Of a DNA stretch of 64,000 bases, positions 1 through 11,769 are shown piece by piece. The stretch's first letter is position 1; the number at the start of each line of letters is the position of its first letter. The notes below the pieces were generated by a model, which saw nothing but the letters and a program-made list of their open reading frames with translations, had not been told where the DNA came from and ran no database searches. The translations under genes and the position numbers were made by a program. Location of the stretch: assembly GCA_963513935.1 (NCBI GenBank), contig OY740772.1, forward strand, positions 103,249,340-103,313,339, in the 5' to 3' direction. This DNA comes from Aphrophora alni. Taxonomy: Eukaryota > Arthropoda > Insecta > Hemiptera > Aphrophoridae.

Positions 1-59
1 CGACGTCAAATAAGTAGTGATATACACACTTACAAGGTTCACAGCTGATTTCAACAAAC

Positions 60-225
60 TTACACCACTGTAAAAGACTCCTTGATATAACATTTCCTAG
101 AAGGCCCAGGAAACCAACGTTTGATCATTATATCGAAAGGATCTGCTTGTATTACAGTATATGATGGAGCTGGGTAAGTGCCATGGTTGCTCCCTTGAAA
201 TTATTATTAATAGAAAAATTTCGCC
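60..225 (+). repeat. Family G dispersed repeat fragment
   Basis: This stretch holds 'TTTCCTAGAAGGCCCA', a run ending 'GGATCTGCTTGTATTAC' and the core 'GAGCTGGGTAAGTGCCATGG'. Closely similar blocks recur at about 18485-18620 and 42025-42100 on this strand, and at about 8970-9050, 32115-32180, 51890-51930 and 53150-53190 on the other strand. It carries no coding signal. The repeated occurrence is visible directly; what element it comes from is unknown. Confidence 0.55.
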
Positions 226-904
226 TGCCTGAGGCTCACCTCTGCGAAATATACAAAATATACAACAAAACAAAACATACAACATTCAACATTCAAAAAT
301 ATAATGAAATAGTAATAAATGATTAAACTTTCTAAACAACTCGGTGAAGTCCCTAGACAAGTCTTCAGATAACTGATTGTGTCCATTTGTCTTTGTCTAT
401 TGCATCCTCCGTTTCCAGTTAAATTTCCTCAGAGAGTTTTGGCGGAATAAAGTAAATATAAATCTTTTTTTTTTCTATCGCAAAATTAAAGGGTAGTAGA
501 CATGAGGTCAAATTGCTATTGATTTCGTTCAAATTTTACTATCATGTGAAGAAAACGACTCAAATATGTGTGCATAATTCAACAATATAATTTAAAGTTT
601 AGGAAAACTTGGAAGAAATTAAAATGAACGGAAACTTTGTCCACCGGCTTTAAAAATTCTATCTCAATGAAATACGATTTATGGTTAATGCCAGATTATG
701 TTTTACAAATGAAGGAACCGTATGCTCTATTAAAGTGAATTTCTTTAATAATTTTGCTTTAAAAATATACAAAAAATTGATTAGGACGGGACCCTAATTA
801 AAAAGTGATCTTCCATTAGAAATAATCATCAATGTCGATAGAAATAACACAATGAGATGTTTTCATACGGGAAATTTAGTTAAAAAAGTAAATTATCAAA
901 ATGA
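226..904. other. AT-rich DNA, nothing recognised
   Basis: Only short accidental reading frames, one T run near 466-475 and no clear repeat structure. A 62-codon frame on the minus strand at 97-285 has no recognisable domain and overlaps the family G fragment, so it is not called as a gene. Confidence 0.5.
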
Positions 905-1140
905 TTCAATCCATCATTTACCATTATTTGTGTATACACGACGTTTCGGGAGTATAAATGAAATCCCGTTCTCAAGTGATAAACCTACAGCACAAACAAC
1001 TACTCACTCTATAATGTAACAAAGGGAAACAAGCCTGAGCTTGGCCACGTTGGTGGTTTCAACTGTTTGTGTGTTCTAGGTTTATCAAATAACAAGGAGA
1101 GTTGAACTATAGGCCTACTCTTGAAACGTCGAGTATTAGT
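905..1140. repeat. Diverged inverted repeat with ribozyme-like ends
   Basis: The minus strand of about 915-1005 and the plus strand of about 1060-1140 share the blocks 'TAGGTTTATCA' and 'GAAACGTCG' in the same order, so the region is a loose fold-back. The minus-strand copy holds a 'CGGGA ... TCCCG' stem followed by GAAAC, the layout of hammerhead stem II plus the GAAA core. The CUGAUGA part is degenerate (CTTGAGAA). It may be a relic of a Penelope-like or related retroelement end. That is inference. Confidence 0.35.
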
Positions 1141-1354
1141 TTTTATGATGATAAATCAAATAATATAAACAATATATCATTTTCAAAGAACTATAAAATG
1201 ACATTGTTTTTCTATTAGCAAATAAAATTTAAAACAGAACCGCCCGAGTTCATAAAAAATTTCAAAGAAATGCAATTCAGGTGGCTTGCCCATGTATATA
1301 GAATTGAGAAAGGAATTACTGCAAAATATATATGTTGGCTACTAGGAGGCAGAA

Positions 1355-2745
1355 TACTCCGGTAGACATTTCTCGAGGACGTGGAGGAAGGACCGGAAAG
1401 AGATGGTTTGAGGACGTGGAGGCATAACTTGGAGGAGATGGCTTGAGGAGATGGTAGAAGACCTTCAGAAGTGATGGCACAAGGAGGTGGTGGAAGACCC
1501 CGGAAGAGATAGCTCGAAAACGTCGTGGAAGACCTAGAAATGGTTAGAGTGTAGAGAAAGACTTCGGAAAAGATGACAAAGACGTGGAAGAACACTCCGG
1601 AAGAGATGGTTCCAGGACATGGTGGTAGAGCACGGAATAGATGGGTTGAGGACGTGGTGTTAAATCCCGGAAGAAATGGCTCGACGACGTGAAGAAGATC
1701 CCGGAAGAGAAAATTCGAGATTGTGATGGAATAATCCGGAAGAGATGGTTCGAGGACATGGTGGAAGAACCCGGAAGAGATAGCTCGAGGACGTGTTAGT
1801 AGACCACGGAAGAAATGGTTTGAGGACGTGTTAGTAGACCACAGAACAGATGGCTCGAGGACGTGGTGGTAGACCACGGAAGAGATAGCTCGAGGACGTG
1901 GTAGTAGACCACGGAAGAAATAGCTCGAGGACGTGTTAGTATACCACGGAAGAGATGGCTCGAGGACGTGGTAGTAGACCTCGGAAGAGATAGCTCGAGG
2001 ACGTGGTAGTAGACCACGGAAGAGATAGCTCGAGTACGAGGTGGTAGGCCACGGAAGAGATAGCTCGAGGATGTGGTAGTAGACCACGGAAGAGATAGCT
2101 CGAGGACGTGGTAGTAGACCACGGAAGAGATGGCTCAAGTACGATGTGGTAGGCCACGGAAGAGATAGCTCGAGGATGTGGTAGTAGACCACGGAAGAGA
2201 TAGCTCGAGGACGTGGTAGTAGGCCACGGAAGAGATAGCTCGAGGATGTGGTGTTAACTCCCTAAGAAATGGCTCGAGGACGTGGTGGTAGGCCACGGAA
2301 GAGATAGCTCGAGAACGTGGTGGTATACCGCGGAAGAGATTAGTTGAGGACGTGGTGGTAGACCATGGAAGAGATAGGTTGAGGACGTGGTGTTAACTCC
2401 CGGAAGAATTGGCTCTACGACGTGAGGATCCGAAAGAGAAAACTCGAGATTGTGATGGAATAATCCGTAAGAGATAACTCGAGGATGTGGAGGGAGACCC
2501 GGAAGAGATGGCTTATGAATGTAGTGAAAGACTTCGGAAGAGATGGCTCGAGAACGTAGAGGAAGACTTCGAAGATATGGCTTTTGGATCTGATCGAAGA
2601 CTCAGAAATAAGATAGCTTTTGGGCGTGGAGAAAGACCCAGAAGAGATTGCTCGAATATGTGAAGGGAGACTTTGGAAGAGATAGCTCCAGGACGTGGAG
2701 GAACACTTCGGACAAGATGGCTAGAGAATGTGGAAGACATTTTGA
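1355..2745. repeat. 35-bp minisatellite, about 40 units
   Basis: Tandem units of 35 bp, with a core 'GACCACGGAAGAGATAGCTC' followed by 'GAGGACGTGGTAGTA'. Units are most alike between about 1795 and 2345 and decay towards both edges, as expected when unequal exchange homogenises the middle of an array. Two trios of units at 2041 and 2146 are offset by exactly 105 bp, a local higher-order repeat. A block at 1657 is repeated near 2390, including a shared 'GATTGTGATGGAATAATCCG'. The unit has no stop in any minus-strand frame, so long open frames result (one of 325 codons at 1215-2192). These translate into a 35-residue Ser/Leu/Arg-rich repeat and are best read as by-products. No transcript signals are visible. 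Confidence 0.93.
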
Positions 2746-4700
2746 GAGAAAGATGACTATAATTGGGAAAGATGAAAAATTGGAGAAGGATCGCCCAATT
2801 AGTGCGTTATTTATTCACCGTTCATTTTACAAACTTAATTTATACGTTTTAAACAATATACGTCATTGATTTCCCACCACAATACAATTGTACCCTCTGA
2901 TTATTCTACAGACAATTAAAATTCGTTATTACAATTAATTATAATTTTAATTACGAAAACCAATTAAAGAGGTTCCATCAATTTATTTTAGGCGTGCAGA
3001 TAGGGCCACAATACCGAGTTACACGAGTGTATATAATATTAACAATTTATCTGTTTAAATTTGTATACAAAAACTGTATGAAAGGTTACTTCTTGTTACT
3101 TAAAATATTTTTGTTTGTACTAGAAAAACCTGAGAGTCACAAGGAGGTGGACAGGCTTACAATAGCAATTAACAAAAATATACTTTGTACTAGGTGAGGA
3201 TTATGACCCATACCTTGACAGATATTACAAAGGTAAAACTAAAGAAATGAGGCTAAACTTTAGAAGTCAGGAAGACCTTAATATAGGGGGTACAATAATT
3301 ATATTACAGAGAGTTCAGTTTCAATAAAATCTGGGCGGTAAGGTTTCCAAAAGGTATAGCACACAAAATGACGTACTATAAAGACTTAAAAAAGGATAAG
3401 TGGTTTTCGCACAACTTAGGTCTATATGGAAACCTCAACCAAGTCATAAGACGACAGACAACAAGAGGTTCAGAAACACTTAATCATAACGAATTTGTAT
3501 ACTTCTTGAACTGTATGATCTACAACGTGACAGATCTAATGGGAGAGCTTAAAAAGGTTCCATAGACTTTTTTTAAACATTAAGACACAAAAAACTTTCA
3601 GAAAGACTTACTCTCCTATTCAGACTGTGTATCCAAATTAATAAAAAAGTTAAAAGAAGGGGGGTGCTTTTTCAATCATCCTACAGGTAGTCACGAAGAA
3701 TACTTCTTTTTACTATATTACATTTTTCATTAACATTTTTTTAATACTAGCTTTATAATAACTCACCAAATATTTAGATTCAGACACTTAATGATAGAAT
3801 CCAAGAGATATAAATTTCCACCAAAATTCACCTGCAATCAGAAAAAATATATATATATACACAATCAGTTGCATAAAACTATAGATAAATAGACATAATG
3901 CAACCGAACATTTACCACCAAAAACTAATATCAGAGATACTGTTATTTTTCTTTTCGAGTCTAACAAAATGAAGATCAAATTTGCAGACTTCTTGTGCTG
4001 TATGGTCCATAACGTGACTTATTGAAGACTTGGTCTAGAATAAATAAAACTGTGAGAAGATGAATAGAGGTAAAACTAAAACAACGAATCTGTAAGAAGC
4101 CAGGAATACCATAATTATACAATAAATTGACCAGTTTCAATATCTTAGCAGTATGGTTTCCAAAAGGAATGACACAGAAAAGGATGTTCTATACAAAGTA
4201 GGAATAATCCCAAAACAGAAACGACAACAAAAAACATGAGGTTATCGTTTTGCACACGACCTAATCTTATATGTTGACAAATAATATGACGGTAGAAAAG
4301 ATTAAAAAATCATTTTTAGAAGAGTTTTTTCCTTGTTGTTAAAGACAAAAACCTCTCAGTCATCATCCATCGCCTTACAAAAAGAAAATAAGAGCGTAAA
4401 GGCCTCTATAGGAAGTATAAGGGGAAAACTGATTAATAAAGAAAATTATATTTATCTACAGTTGTTGACAAAGTGGCATTTTGTTCATTTAAATTAGTTT
4501 GCAAAACAGCTGATTTCTCAACATTTTCACTTTGCCCACTACTTTGCTCACTCCGAATGGCAACCGAACAAAACGAAATTTAGGTTAAGGTTATTTGAAT
4601 TGATTTATAATATACAGGAAATGTCTCGTATGTAGGTTAGATTAATTCTTACATGTAAAATAACATAAATAAACACCAAAACAACGTTTTAAAGTTGAAA
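2746..4700. other. AT-rich DNA with a diverged tandem duplication
   Basis: Segments near 3225-3420 resemble 4065-4200: both contain 'GGTTTCCAAAAGG' preceded by 'CAGTTTCAATA', offset by about 817 bp. The block 'ACTTCTTG.ACTGTATG' near 3501 recurs near 3988. This suggests an old duplication of a unit below 1 kb. A 65-codon frame at 3368-3565 covers part of it and has no recognisable domain. A family S fragment lies near 4335-4420. Confidence 0.4.
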
Positions 4701-5216
4701 AAGGAAGTAATTATTCATGAAGATGATTGACAGTGTATGTACACGGAGAGTATTTTTCGTTTGCCGAGTTTTGACGTTGGCAATCCCGTTTCCTCAACAA
4801 TACCCCTAAGTTATTTGTAATATTCATAAATAACCTCAGTTTTGAAGTGAGAACTTCTACTCAGTGTTGATGTGTTGTTTAGCACTACTACTATATTTTG
4901 AGTAGTTAGTTTTAAAATATGGAGAGTACAGATTTTTAAATAATCTGAAAAATAAGAAAAATGCGGTTATTAAAGATCGAATTGTAATTAATTGATTGTT
5001 TGTTTGAACACTATTGTAATAAATTAATGTTTTATTAAATTGTGTTACTGCTGAAGTATGTTTTTTTTATTTGTCACAAAATAACAACTGTAGACAAAGT
5101 ATAATGTGCAATTCGTGAGCAAAGTGTCTTTTTTAAACTCGATAAAATTGACGCACGAGGCAGTGCCACTTTGCTCACTAGTTGCACAAATAACTATTTT
5201 CATTCTTGTAATTATA
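4701..5216. other. AT-rich DNA, nothing recognised
   Basis: No repeat, motif or convincing reading frame seen. Phrases about 'TTTGCTCACT' occur near 4536-4550 and 5170 but are too short to call. Confidence 0.4.
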
Positions 5217-5412
5217 CAGAGTGTTTCAAAAATATGCTAGCAAATATCAAGGAATGATTTACGGCATAAAATTTTTAAAAAAACTTATCTATAAATATAC
5301 GTATGAAAATACTTCTGTTTGTCAGTCAATTGTGTTTTTTCGAAACATAATGATAACTAAAATAATATTACGATTTCTAGTCAACATTTTTTATATACAG
5401 GGTGAGTTTTAA
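5217..5412. repeat. Possible Tc1/mariner-type ends
   Basis: 'TACAGAGTGTTTCAAAAA' at about 5217 and 'TATACAGGGTGAG' at about 5394 resemble the TA-CAGGGTGT ends of Tc1/mariner superfamily elements. Both point the same way, so they are not a proper pair, and no transposase is present. A 63-codon frame spans the interval but has no recognisable feature. Confidence 0.25.
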
Positions 5413-5704
5413 GTACCCTTCTCCTTACCTTTTTTTATATTGTTTTAATTTAGAAAATTGAAACTCCGCATATCCGTATTGAATCTAGATAGTTTGGTTT
5501 TGTAACGCTCACAGACTTAACTCCAAGGGGGGACAGCCCACAGAAAGTCAGAAGAAAATCTTAAATGAGACCATAGGTCGATATGTATATCAAATTAAAG
5601 GTTTTTCTTTATTCTGATGCCCTGAATCACTTTCCAAAATAAAGACACATATTTATTTTAAACCCTTTTAATAAAAGTTTTTGTGAGATAACGATTAATT
5701 TTAT

Positions 5705-5856
5705 GGATAAAATAAAGCAAAAGCTTAAAGTTTCAAATATTTAATAGTATAAATGAGCTACAACTGAGTTGACCGATGATGCCGCAAGGCGAAACAATTG
5801 TAGCTCATTTATACTATTAAATATTTGAAACTTTAAGCTTTTGCTTTATTTTATCC
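5705..5856. repeat. Perfect 59-bp inverted repeat with 34-nt loop
   Basis: Left arm 5705-5763 and right arm 5798-5856 are exact reverse complements over all 59 bases. The loop (5764-5797) contains CCGATGA at 5773, a GCC-GCAA-GGC mini-hairpin at 5781-5790 and GAAA at 5791, then the palindrome ACAATTGT. That order matches a hammerhead ribozyme core with U4 changed to C. A perfect 59-bp palindrome in otherwise decayed DNA suggests a recent event or a mobile fold-back unit. Confidence 0.9.
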
Positions 5857-8105
5857 TTGAATATGGAGTTTCAACAAGAAATATCTGCTATTACATTAAA
5901 GTTGATTAATTTTATTATCTATTTTCACTTATGTGTATGCCAGAAAGTTAGTGCAATGATTACAATTAATAAAAACAGTAGCATAGGATAGGGTAGGCTG
6001 AATAGTATCATCAATGCTGTGAATGTCCTCGACGCTGGTTAAACCAATTATTTAGCAATGACGTCACGTGTTGAAGCACCCTGCTGTTCAGAAAAGATTC
6101 ACTGCCAATTAAATTAGCAGAATAAATTGCATCGCACACATCCACATCAATCAACGTTACTTCATCACAATCACAGTGGCAGTGGTTTACTGGACTCCAG
6201 CTGCTAGAATACATTAGTATTGCAATAAATGTATACTAATAGTCGGGTAAAATAAGACATGAAACAGTTTTCAAAGGGAGATTGAAAATTACACAAATTA
6301 AAAAAAAGCACAAACTTTTCCATTCCCAAAACCAAATATAAACGAACCAAAATTATTAGTTTCCAAAATTTCATTTCGGTAGCACACAATAAAAAACTGA
6401 AAATAATCATCTTCGAAAATTAATTATTCAAGGTGGTTTTAAAGTCCCTCCTCCGCTTATTATTTTTTTTTTTTTTTGACTAACTATGTCAATTGTTGTT
6501 TTTTAACCAATAACATACCTTTATAAATGTAAAAATATTGACTTTCTTAATGTTTGTAGAATTATAGGAGCTCATTCTAAGTCCAATGCATAGGAGCCAA
6601 CTTCAAAACTCTTAACACCAAGGTGATCCTGCAACATATCATTTAACACCGTCTTTTTTTTCTAAAACGGTAAAACTTTTTTTAATTTTCGTATCCATCA
6701 ATGTTTTTTTTTTTTTTAATTCAAAATAATTTTAAAAAATATAGTGTTAAATTACATGTCGCTTGACCCCCTACTCGTTACAACTTTCAAATCGACTGTT
6801 AAATCTTAAAATTACTGATATTTCGAAAAAGGTAAAACTTTTTTCAGTTTTGATTCAACCGCTGTTTTTAGAAAAAAAAAAAAGAAGAAAAAAAGAAGGT
6901 GTTAAACGATATGTCACATGAACACCTTCGGATTAAGATGTTTGAAGATGACTCTTACTTCTTGATTCCCTAAAATTCCAAACAGTAAAAAATGGTAGTG
7001 TTTTTACATTCATACACTTTATAAGAACCTAAACTTACTTCAATTGTGCCATGAACACGTCCTATGCCTAAATTTTATTTCATTAAAATCACGCTTTTAA
7101 TGACGACAGACAATAAATAATACGTTTTTTATTTGGGTAATTAGAGGCTATATTGAAGCAAAATTTTATCAAAACCGCTAGAGCCGTAGTTTGGACGAAA
7201 CCCGTTTTTTCTCTTTTTCTTCGTCATCTTCTTTTTGTTCGTCTTCGCCTTATGGCAGATAAAGAAACAAATGACTCAACTAATTTTGACTTGTCAAACT
7301 AATTTAAAAAACTCACGAGATATATGACGAAATTATGCCACATATTAAATTTAATTAAAATCAGTCCACCCGTTATATACGACAGACAACAGGCAGACGC
7401 TTGAAAGACAGACATCATTCCACAACTACTCTTTTGGACATGGAGGGCATGTCCACAATAGATATACAGTATCCGCAAACAATTCGTCAGGACCTTGACT
7501 CTCAAATATGGACTTGAAGTCATCGTTTACGTTTAATATTGTATAGATTTTACTCTTCCTTGTCCAACACAGAGTAGCGGTGACATCTTCACGCCATCAC
7601 TTATAACAATGGCAAACACAATTCACATATCTTGGAATTATTTCTGAAGAATTTCCCCTCGTCACATCCGTCCAATTGTAACATCTACAACCAAAGTACA
7701 TAGTTCTGAAGCTGGAAGAAACGGCTGAACTCCTTCCAAAACAATTACACTCACACTAACTTCTTCTTCCCATTAAATCAAAATCATAGTCATAGACAAC
7801 GGTTGTAATCTTCTTCATCCAACTCACTACAAAACTGTAATCTCGATCAAAAAGCTTCACACGAGCATCTGTCATCAATAGTAACACATCCCGCAGTCCA
7901 TCAAAAGTGCAAAATAGACGTATTCAATTAGTGTTTAAAAACAAAGGAATTAGTTAAAATAAATAATTCAAACCGTCTAATAACAATTCATACAAAAATA
8001 AATCATTATTTAAAATAAACACAAAAAGGCAAACTCATTACACAAGTCAGAACACACAATAAAGTTAAGTATATACACACAGCAATCAATGTGTCAAGTA
8101 GAAAC
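5857..8105. other. Low-complexity AT-rich DNA with internal short repeats
   Basis: Around 6590-6950 a loose unit recurs: 'GGTAAAACTTTTTT', followed by a long T or A tract, then 'TGTTAAA' and a variant of 'TATGTC', at least twice. 'GTGAGTTTTAAGTACCC' at 5401 and a similar 'AAGGTGGTTTTAAAGTCCC' at 6430 may mark ends of a short repeat. Near 7350, 'AAAATCAGTCCACCCGTT' is typical debris of abundant insect repeats. No gene recognised; frames of 67-74 codons near 6.0-6.4 and 7.3-7.5 kb have no domain. Confidence 0.4.
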
Positions 8106-9080
8106 CTTCAGTTCTTAGCATCTTCCATACTGTAGGGTAAGTTCTTTAGCACTGTTACCTAATTCACAGCTAATAATGTCAACAATAATTGGGCTCGGTA
8201 TTGTAAAACCTACTCCCACAGACAACGGTGACAGGTTAGAGGAGAAATACCGATAGGTTTTGCTTTGGAAATGTCAATAAGGGTTTCCTCATGATGCAAA
8301 GAATTTGTCTCGTTTGAAGTAGTTCACTATAGACCGTATTGAAAATATGTAACGATCACTAAGTCAATGATTTTTAAAAAATCATCTCATAAAAGAGAAA
8401 TGGAAAATGTATTAATTTGTCCTACCATTGAGCACTCTCAATCATACACTTGATCCTTAATTGATTTTTGTTTTAAATGATTGTATTTTTAAATCCCCAA
8501 CTTAACTCTTACCTTATAAAATGTCTTACTTAATCATGTGCTATTAGTGGTACGGAAGGATTTAAGAAGTTTCAGGTCTCATTAAGATTTATGGATAGTG
8601 TCATGTTTAACATGATGCCAATAGCAGGAAGTAATTAATGACGTTTGCAACCTGTCATCGTACTTCAATTTTATTGCTCCATGTAACGACGCAATTACAT
8701 GTAGAGCACGTTTAGTTTGATTGGCAATTATAGTTTTGTCAATTTTAATAAAAAGGATTAAATATATATATATATATATATGAAATATAACAAGTAGGTT
8801 TCGATCAATACTACTGATAATATTTCAGGCAAAGACATAGAACCGTTAAGTCAGTAGTTAATAGGTTAAAGAAAGAAACACAAGGTTCATTGTGTTTATC
8901 TTTATTGAAGCAAGTACAGCAACTCTGGCGTTTTGGCGGTTTGGTCTGTTACATTCAAACAATTGGATGGGCGCGATCATGGTACTTACCCAGCCGCAAG
9001 CAATGTAATAGGCCCCTACAACGAGATCCAAAAAATGTAATGCCCTAAAGTTGATTTCTTGTGCTTCAATATTCAATTGT
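8106..9080 (+). repeat. Family A, copy 1, first part
   Basis: Blocks around 8140-8300 (with 'CTGTAGGGTAAGTTC' and 'TTTTGCTTTGGAAATGTC'), 8590-8750 ('GATGCCAATAGCAGGAAG', 'CGACGCAATTACATGTAGAG') and 8960-9060 (a family G core on the minus strand) recur in order at 31340-32180 on this strand and at 19960-18480 on the other. They are therefore parts of one long repeat with three copies in the window. An (AT)n microsatellite lies at 8762-8781. No long frame survives, so the element type is unknown. Confidence 0.75.
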
Positions 9081-9129
9081 ATAAATGGTCTTGTCCAGAA
9101 GAGAAAATTTGTTTTAACCTCGAACTTGA

Positions 9130-9540
9130 AGTTGGTTAGGTCCGGGCCTCGTATATGTGTATTTATTACAAAACTCCACTCGCTACGGTCGTGTCGGTGA
9201 CTCTGTCCTGCCGGATATCGTAACTATACGAATATCGTATTTTATTGTTGGGTCAGAAATTGAAATTACATTTTTTACCTTAACTTCGCTATGTGTTATC
9301 CTAGAGAAGTACCATTGCATGCAGGATTGAAATTTGTAAGAAATTTAATCTATTATAGGTTAAATAAAAAACGATATAAGAACAAAAAAGTGTTTGTCAC
9401 AATTCGATTTTTCTTAATTTCAATAGGGTTCTATCTCAGCAGACTATAGTCCCCTATAAATTATCCTTTTACTTTCTTCAATTTTGTGACCGTTATCACG
9501 TGCTTGCGTACAGACGACAAGGACAACGGACCATAAAAGT
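9130..9540 (+). repeat. Family M and C fragments
   Basis: 'CTCCACTCGCTACGGTCG' near 9175 is a family M signature. From about 9265 the family C layout follows: 'TTAACTTCGCTATGTG', then 'AGTACCATTGCATGCAGGA', a decayed middle, 'GACTATAGTCCCCTATA', and an end near 'TGTGACCGTTATCACG' and 'GTACAGACGAC'. The same order is seen at 12060-12330, 52170-52450 and 53860-54110. The repeat sits inside family A copy 1 and is absent from the matching place in copy 3, so it is probably an insertion. Confidence 0.6.
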
Positions 9541-9699
9541 TGGAGATCTATCAAAAACGGAGGTCGCATTTTTATACATTTCTAAACTAACGATATAATG
9601 TGTAAGTAAAATTTAATTCTTCTTTTTTATAATTCGTCCTATACGGAATTGTTCCGTATTATTGCGATTGACTACTTCAAAATATTACCAAAAAGTATT

Positions 9700-10034
9700 A
9701 GTGTTTTTTTATATACATATAAATTTTATATTGGAACTTCGACTAGCCTAAATATCATAACATTACATAAGTACACGGATCACTGAACGTGTTTCGATAT
9801 CTACTAATCGACAACTTTGACAATAGCTTTGAAGTCATTTCACTTTCAATTCTAAAATAATCTGAAACTAGAAGCCGGGTATGACTTGATGGAAAGATCG
9901 GCTCTGCTTTTGTCCTTGATAATTGAACTAGCCGTGGAGATGTGAGAAGTTATTGTATACTACATATTTACATAGTTCAAAATAACTGTGTTTAAATTTT
10001 ATCGTATTCCCTTGGAACTGTTAAGTATAGTTAA
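9700..10034 (+). repeat. Family A, copy 1, second part (interrupted)
   Basis: 'ATCGGCTCTGCTTTTGTCC' and 'GAGAAGTTATTGTATACT' at about 9895-9965 match 32810-32885 (same strand) and 16990-16900 (opposite strand). In those two copies the text continues with a block ending in 'AATTAATTGTGG' or its complement. Here that block resumes only at about 11780, because a tandem-array element has inserted. Confidence 0.75.
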
Positions 10035-11728
10035 CTGTTTCGCCAATAACTGTCGGCTTCGTCAGGCCGACAACACTTACATACGTAACATAACACTTCA
10101 CAAGATCTGAGTGTTACTCTTCGTTAGATAGTAAATTATTATTTGGGAAAGTTTGTGGCCACATTATACTCTACAGCAGTAGGAGACTGACGGGGAACTG
10201 AACTAGTGAATAATTGAACATAGTAAAGTGGTTCAAAGTATGATCATTGTAGAGTTTCTTGTGTTTTATTATTGTTAGGTTTAGGGATTACGTCATAGAT
10301 TAAGTTGGAAAAAAATTCAATTTATCCTTTAACATGTACGGGTTGTTCTTGTAATCTACTTGTGTGGATCTGGAATTCCTTTAATATGTTAATTGTGGCG
10401 CCATTTTTAGCGTTGTATAAGTCTGTGTGTGTTGTTTTCATTAATTAAATATTCTGCGTAGTTTGTGTCTAAGTGTTGATACTAAACCTGACATCATAGA
10501 TGGGGTTGGAAGAAAAATTCAATTTATCCTTTAACATGTTGTACGGGTTGTTCTTGTACTCCGTGTACATCTGGAATTCTTCTAATATGTTAATTGTGGC
10601 GTCATTTTAAGCGTTATCTAAGTCTGTGTATGTGTTGTTTTATTTATTTAATTAACGTAGTTTGTGCGTAAGTGATGATAATAAGCCTGACGTCATAGAT
10701 GGGGTTGGAAGAAAAATTCATTGTATCCTTTAACATGTTGTACGGGTTGTTCTTGTACTCCGTGTAGATCTGGAATTCTTCTAATATGTTAATTGTGGCG
10801 CCATTTTTAGCGTATTCTAAGTCTGTGATGTGTTGTTTTCATTAATTAAATATTCTGCGTAGTTTGTGCGTAAGTGTTGATACTAAACCTGACGTCATAG
10901 ATCGGGTTGGAAGAAAAATTCAATTTATCCTTTAACATGTTGTACGGGTTGTTCTTGTACTCTGTGTAGATCTGGAATTCTTCTAATATGTTAATTGTGG
11001 CGGCATTTTTAGCGTTTTCTAAGTCTGTGTATGTGTTGTTTACATTAATTAAATATTCTGCGTAGTTTGTGCGTAAGTGTTGATACTAAACCTGACGTCA
11101 TAGATCGGGTTGGAAGAAAAATTCAATTTATCCTTTAACATGTTGTACGGGTTGTTCTTGTACTCTGTGTAGATCTGGAATTCTTCTAATATGTTAATTG
11201 TGGCGGCATTTTTAGCGTATTCTAAGTCTGTGATGTGTTGTTTTCATTAATTAAATATTCTGCGTAGTTTGTGCGTAAGTGTTGATACTAAACCTGACGT
11301 CATAGATCGGGTTGGAAGAAAAATTCAATTTATCCTTTAACATGTTGTACGGGTTGTTCTTGTACTCTGTGTAGATCTGGAATTCTTCTAATATGTTAAT
11401 TGTGGCGGCATTTTTAGCGTATTCTAAGTCTGTGATGTGTTGTTTTCATTAATTAAATATTCTGCGTAGTTTGTGCGTAAGTGTTGATACTAAGCCTGAC
11501 GTCATAGATCGGGTTGGAAGAAAAATTCAATTTATCCTTTAACATGTTGTACGGGTTGTTCTTGTACTCTGTGTAGATCTGGAATTCTTCTAATATGTTA
11601 ATTGTGGCGGCATTTTTAGCGTATTCTAAGTCTGTGATGTGTTGTTTTCATTAATTAAATATTCTGCGTAGTTTGTGCGTAAGTGTTGATACTAAACCTG
11701 ACGAAGCCGACAGAGACTAACGAAACAG
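10035..11728. mobile_element. TIR element carrying a 202-bp satellite array
   Basis: Terminal inverted repeats of 32 bp lie at 10035-10066 and 11697-11728. Both begin CTGTTTCG and end in 'CTGTCGGCTTCGTCAGG', with five to six mismatches in the spacer between those two parts. Between them are about seven tandem units (next entry) and no transposase. The insertion site is seen by comparison: family A is continuous in its two other copies and is split here. A clean target-site duplication was not resolved. It could be a non-autonomous DNA transposon or a Helentron-related element, which often carry central tandem repeats; I cannot decide. Confidence 0.8.
10283..11700. repeat. Seven 202-bp tandem units
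   Basis: The junction word 'CTGACGTCATAG' (with variants) occurs at about 10289, 10490, 10689, 10891, 11094, 11296 and 11498, and its start again at 11700, giving spacings of 199-203 bp, mostly 202. Each unit carries 'AACATGTTGTACGGGTTG', 'CTGGAATTCTTCTAATATG' and 'GCGTAGTTTGTGCG'. Units from 10891 onwards are nearly identical; the first two are more diverged. The last unit runs straight into the right terminal repeat, because CCTGACG is shared by the unit start and the TIR inner end. Confidence 0.95.
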
Positions 11729-11769
11729 CACTGTAGATATATGCAGGACTGAAGGTAATTGTAGTATAT

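Noticed and set aside
1215..2192. 325-codon open frame on the minus strand
   Set aside because: It is a direct result of a 35-bp tandem unit lacking stops on that strand; two other frames are open as well, and there is no non-repetitive protein sequence of note.
1355..2745. CRISPR array at the 35-bp repeats
   Set aside because: Units are contiguous and diverged; there are no spacers and no cas genes.
8858..9076. 72-codon minus-strand frame as a gene
   Set aside because: It lies wholly in the family A/G repeat and its counterparts in the other copies are not open.
10283..11700. CRISPR array
   Set aside because: Regular repeats are whole 202-bp units with no unique spacers, inside a TIR element in an animal-like genome.
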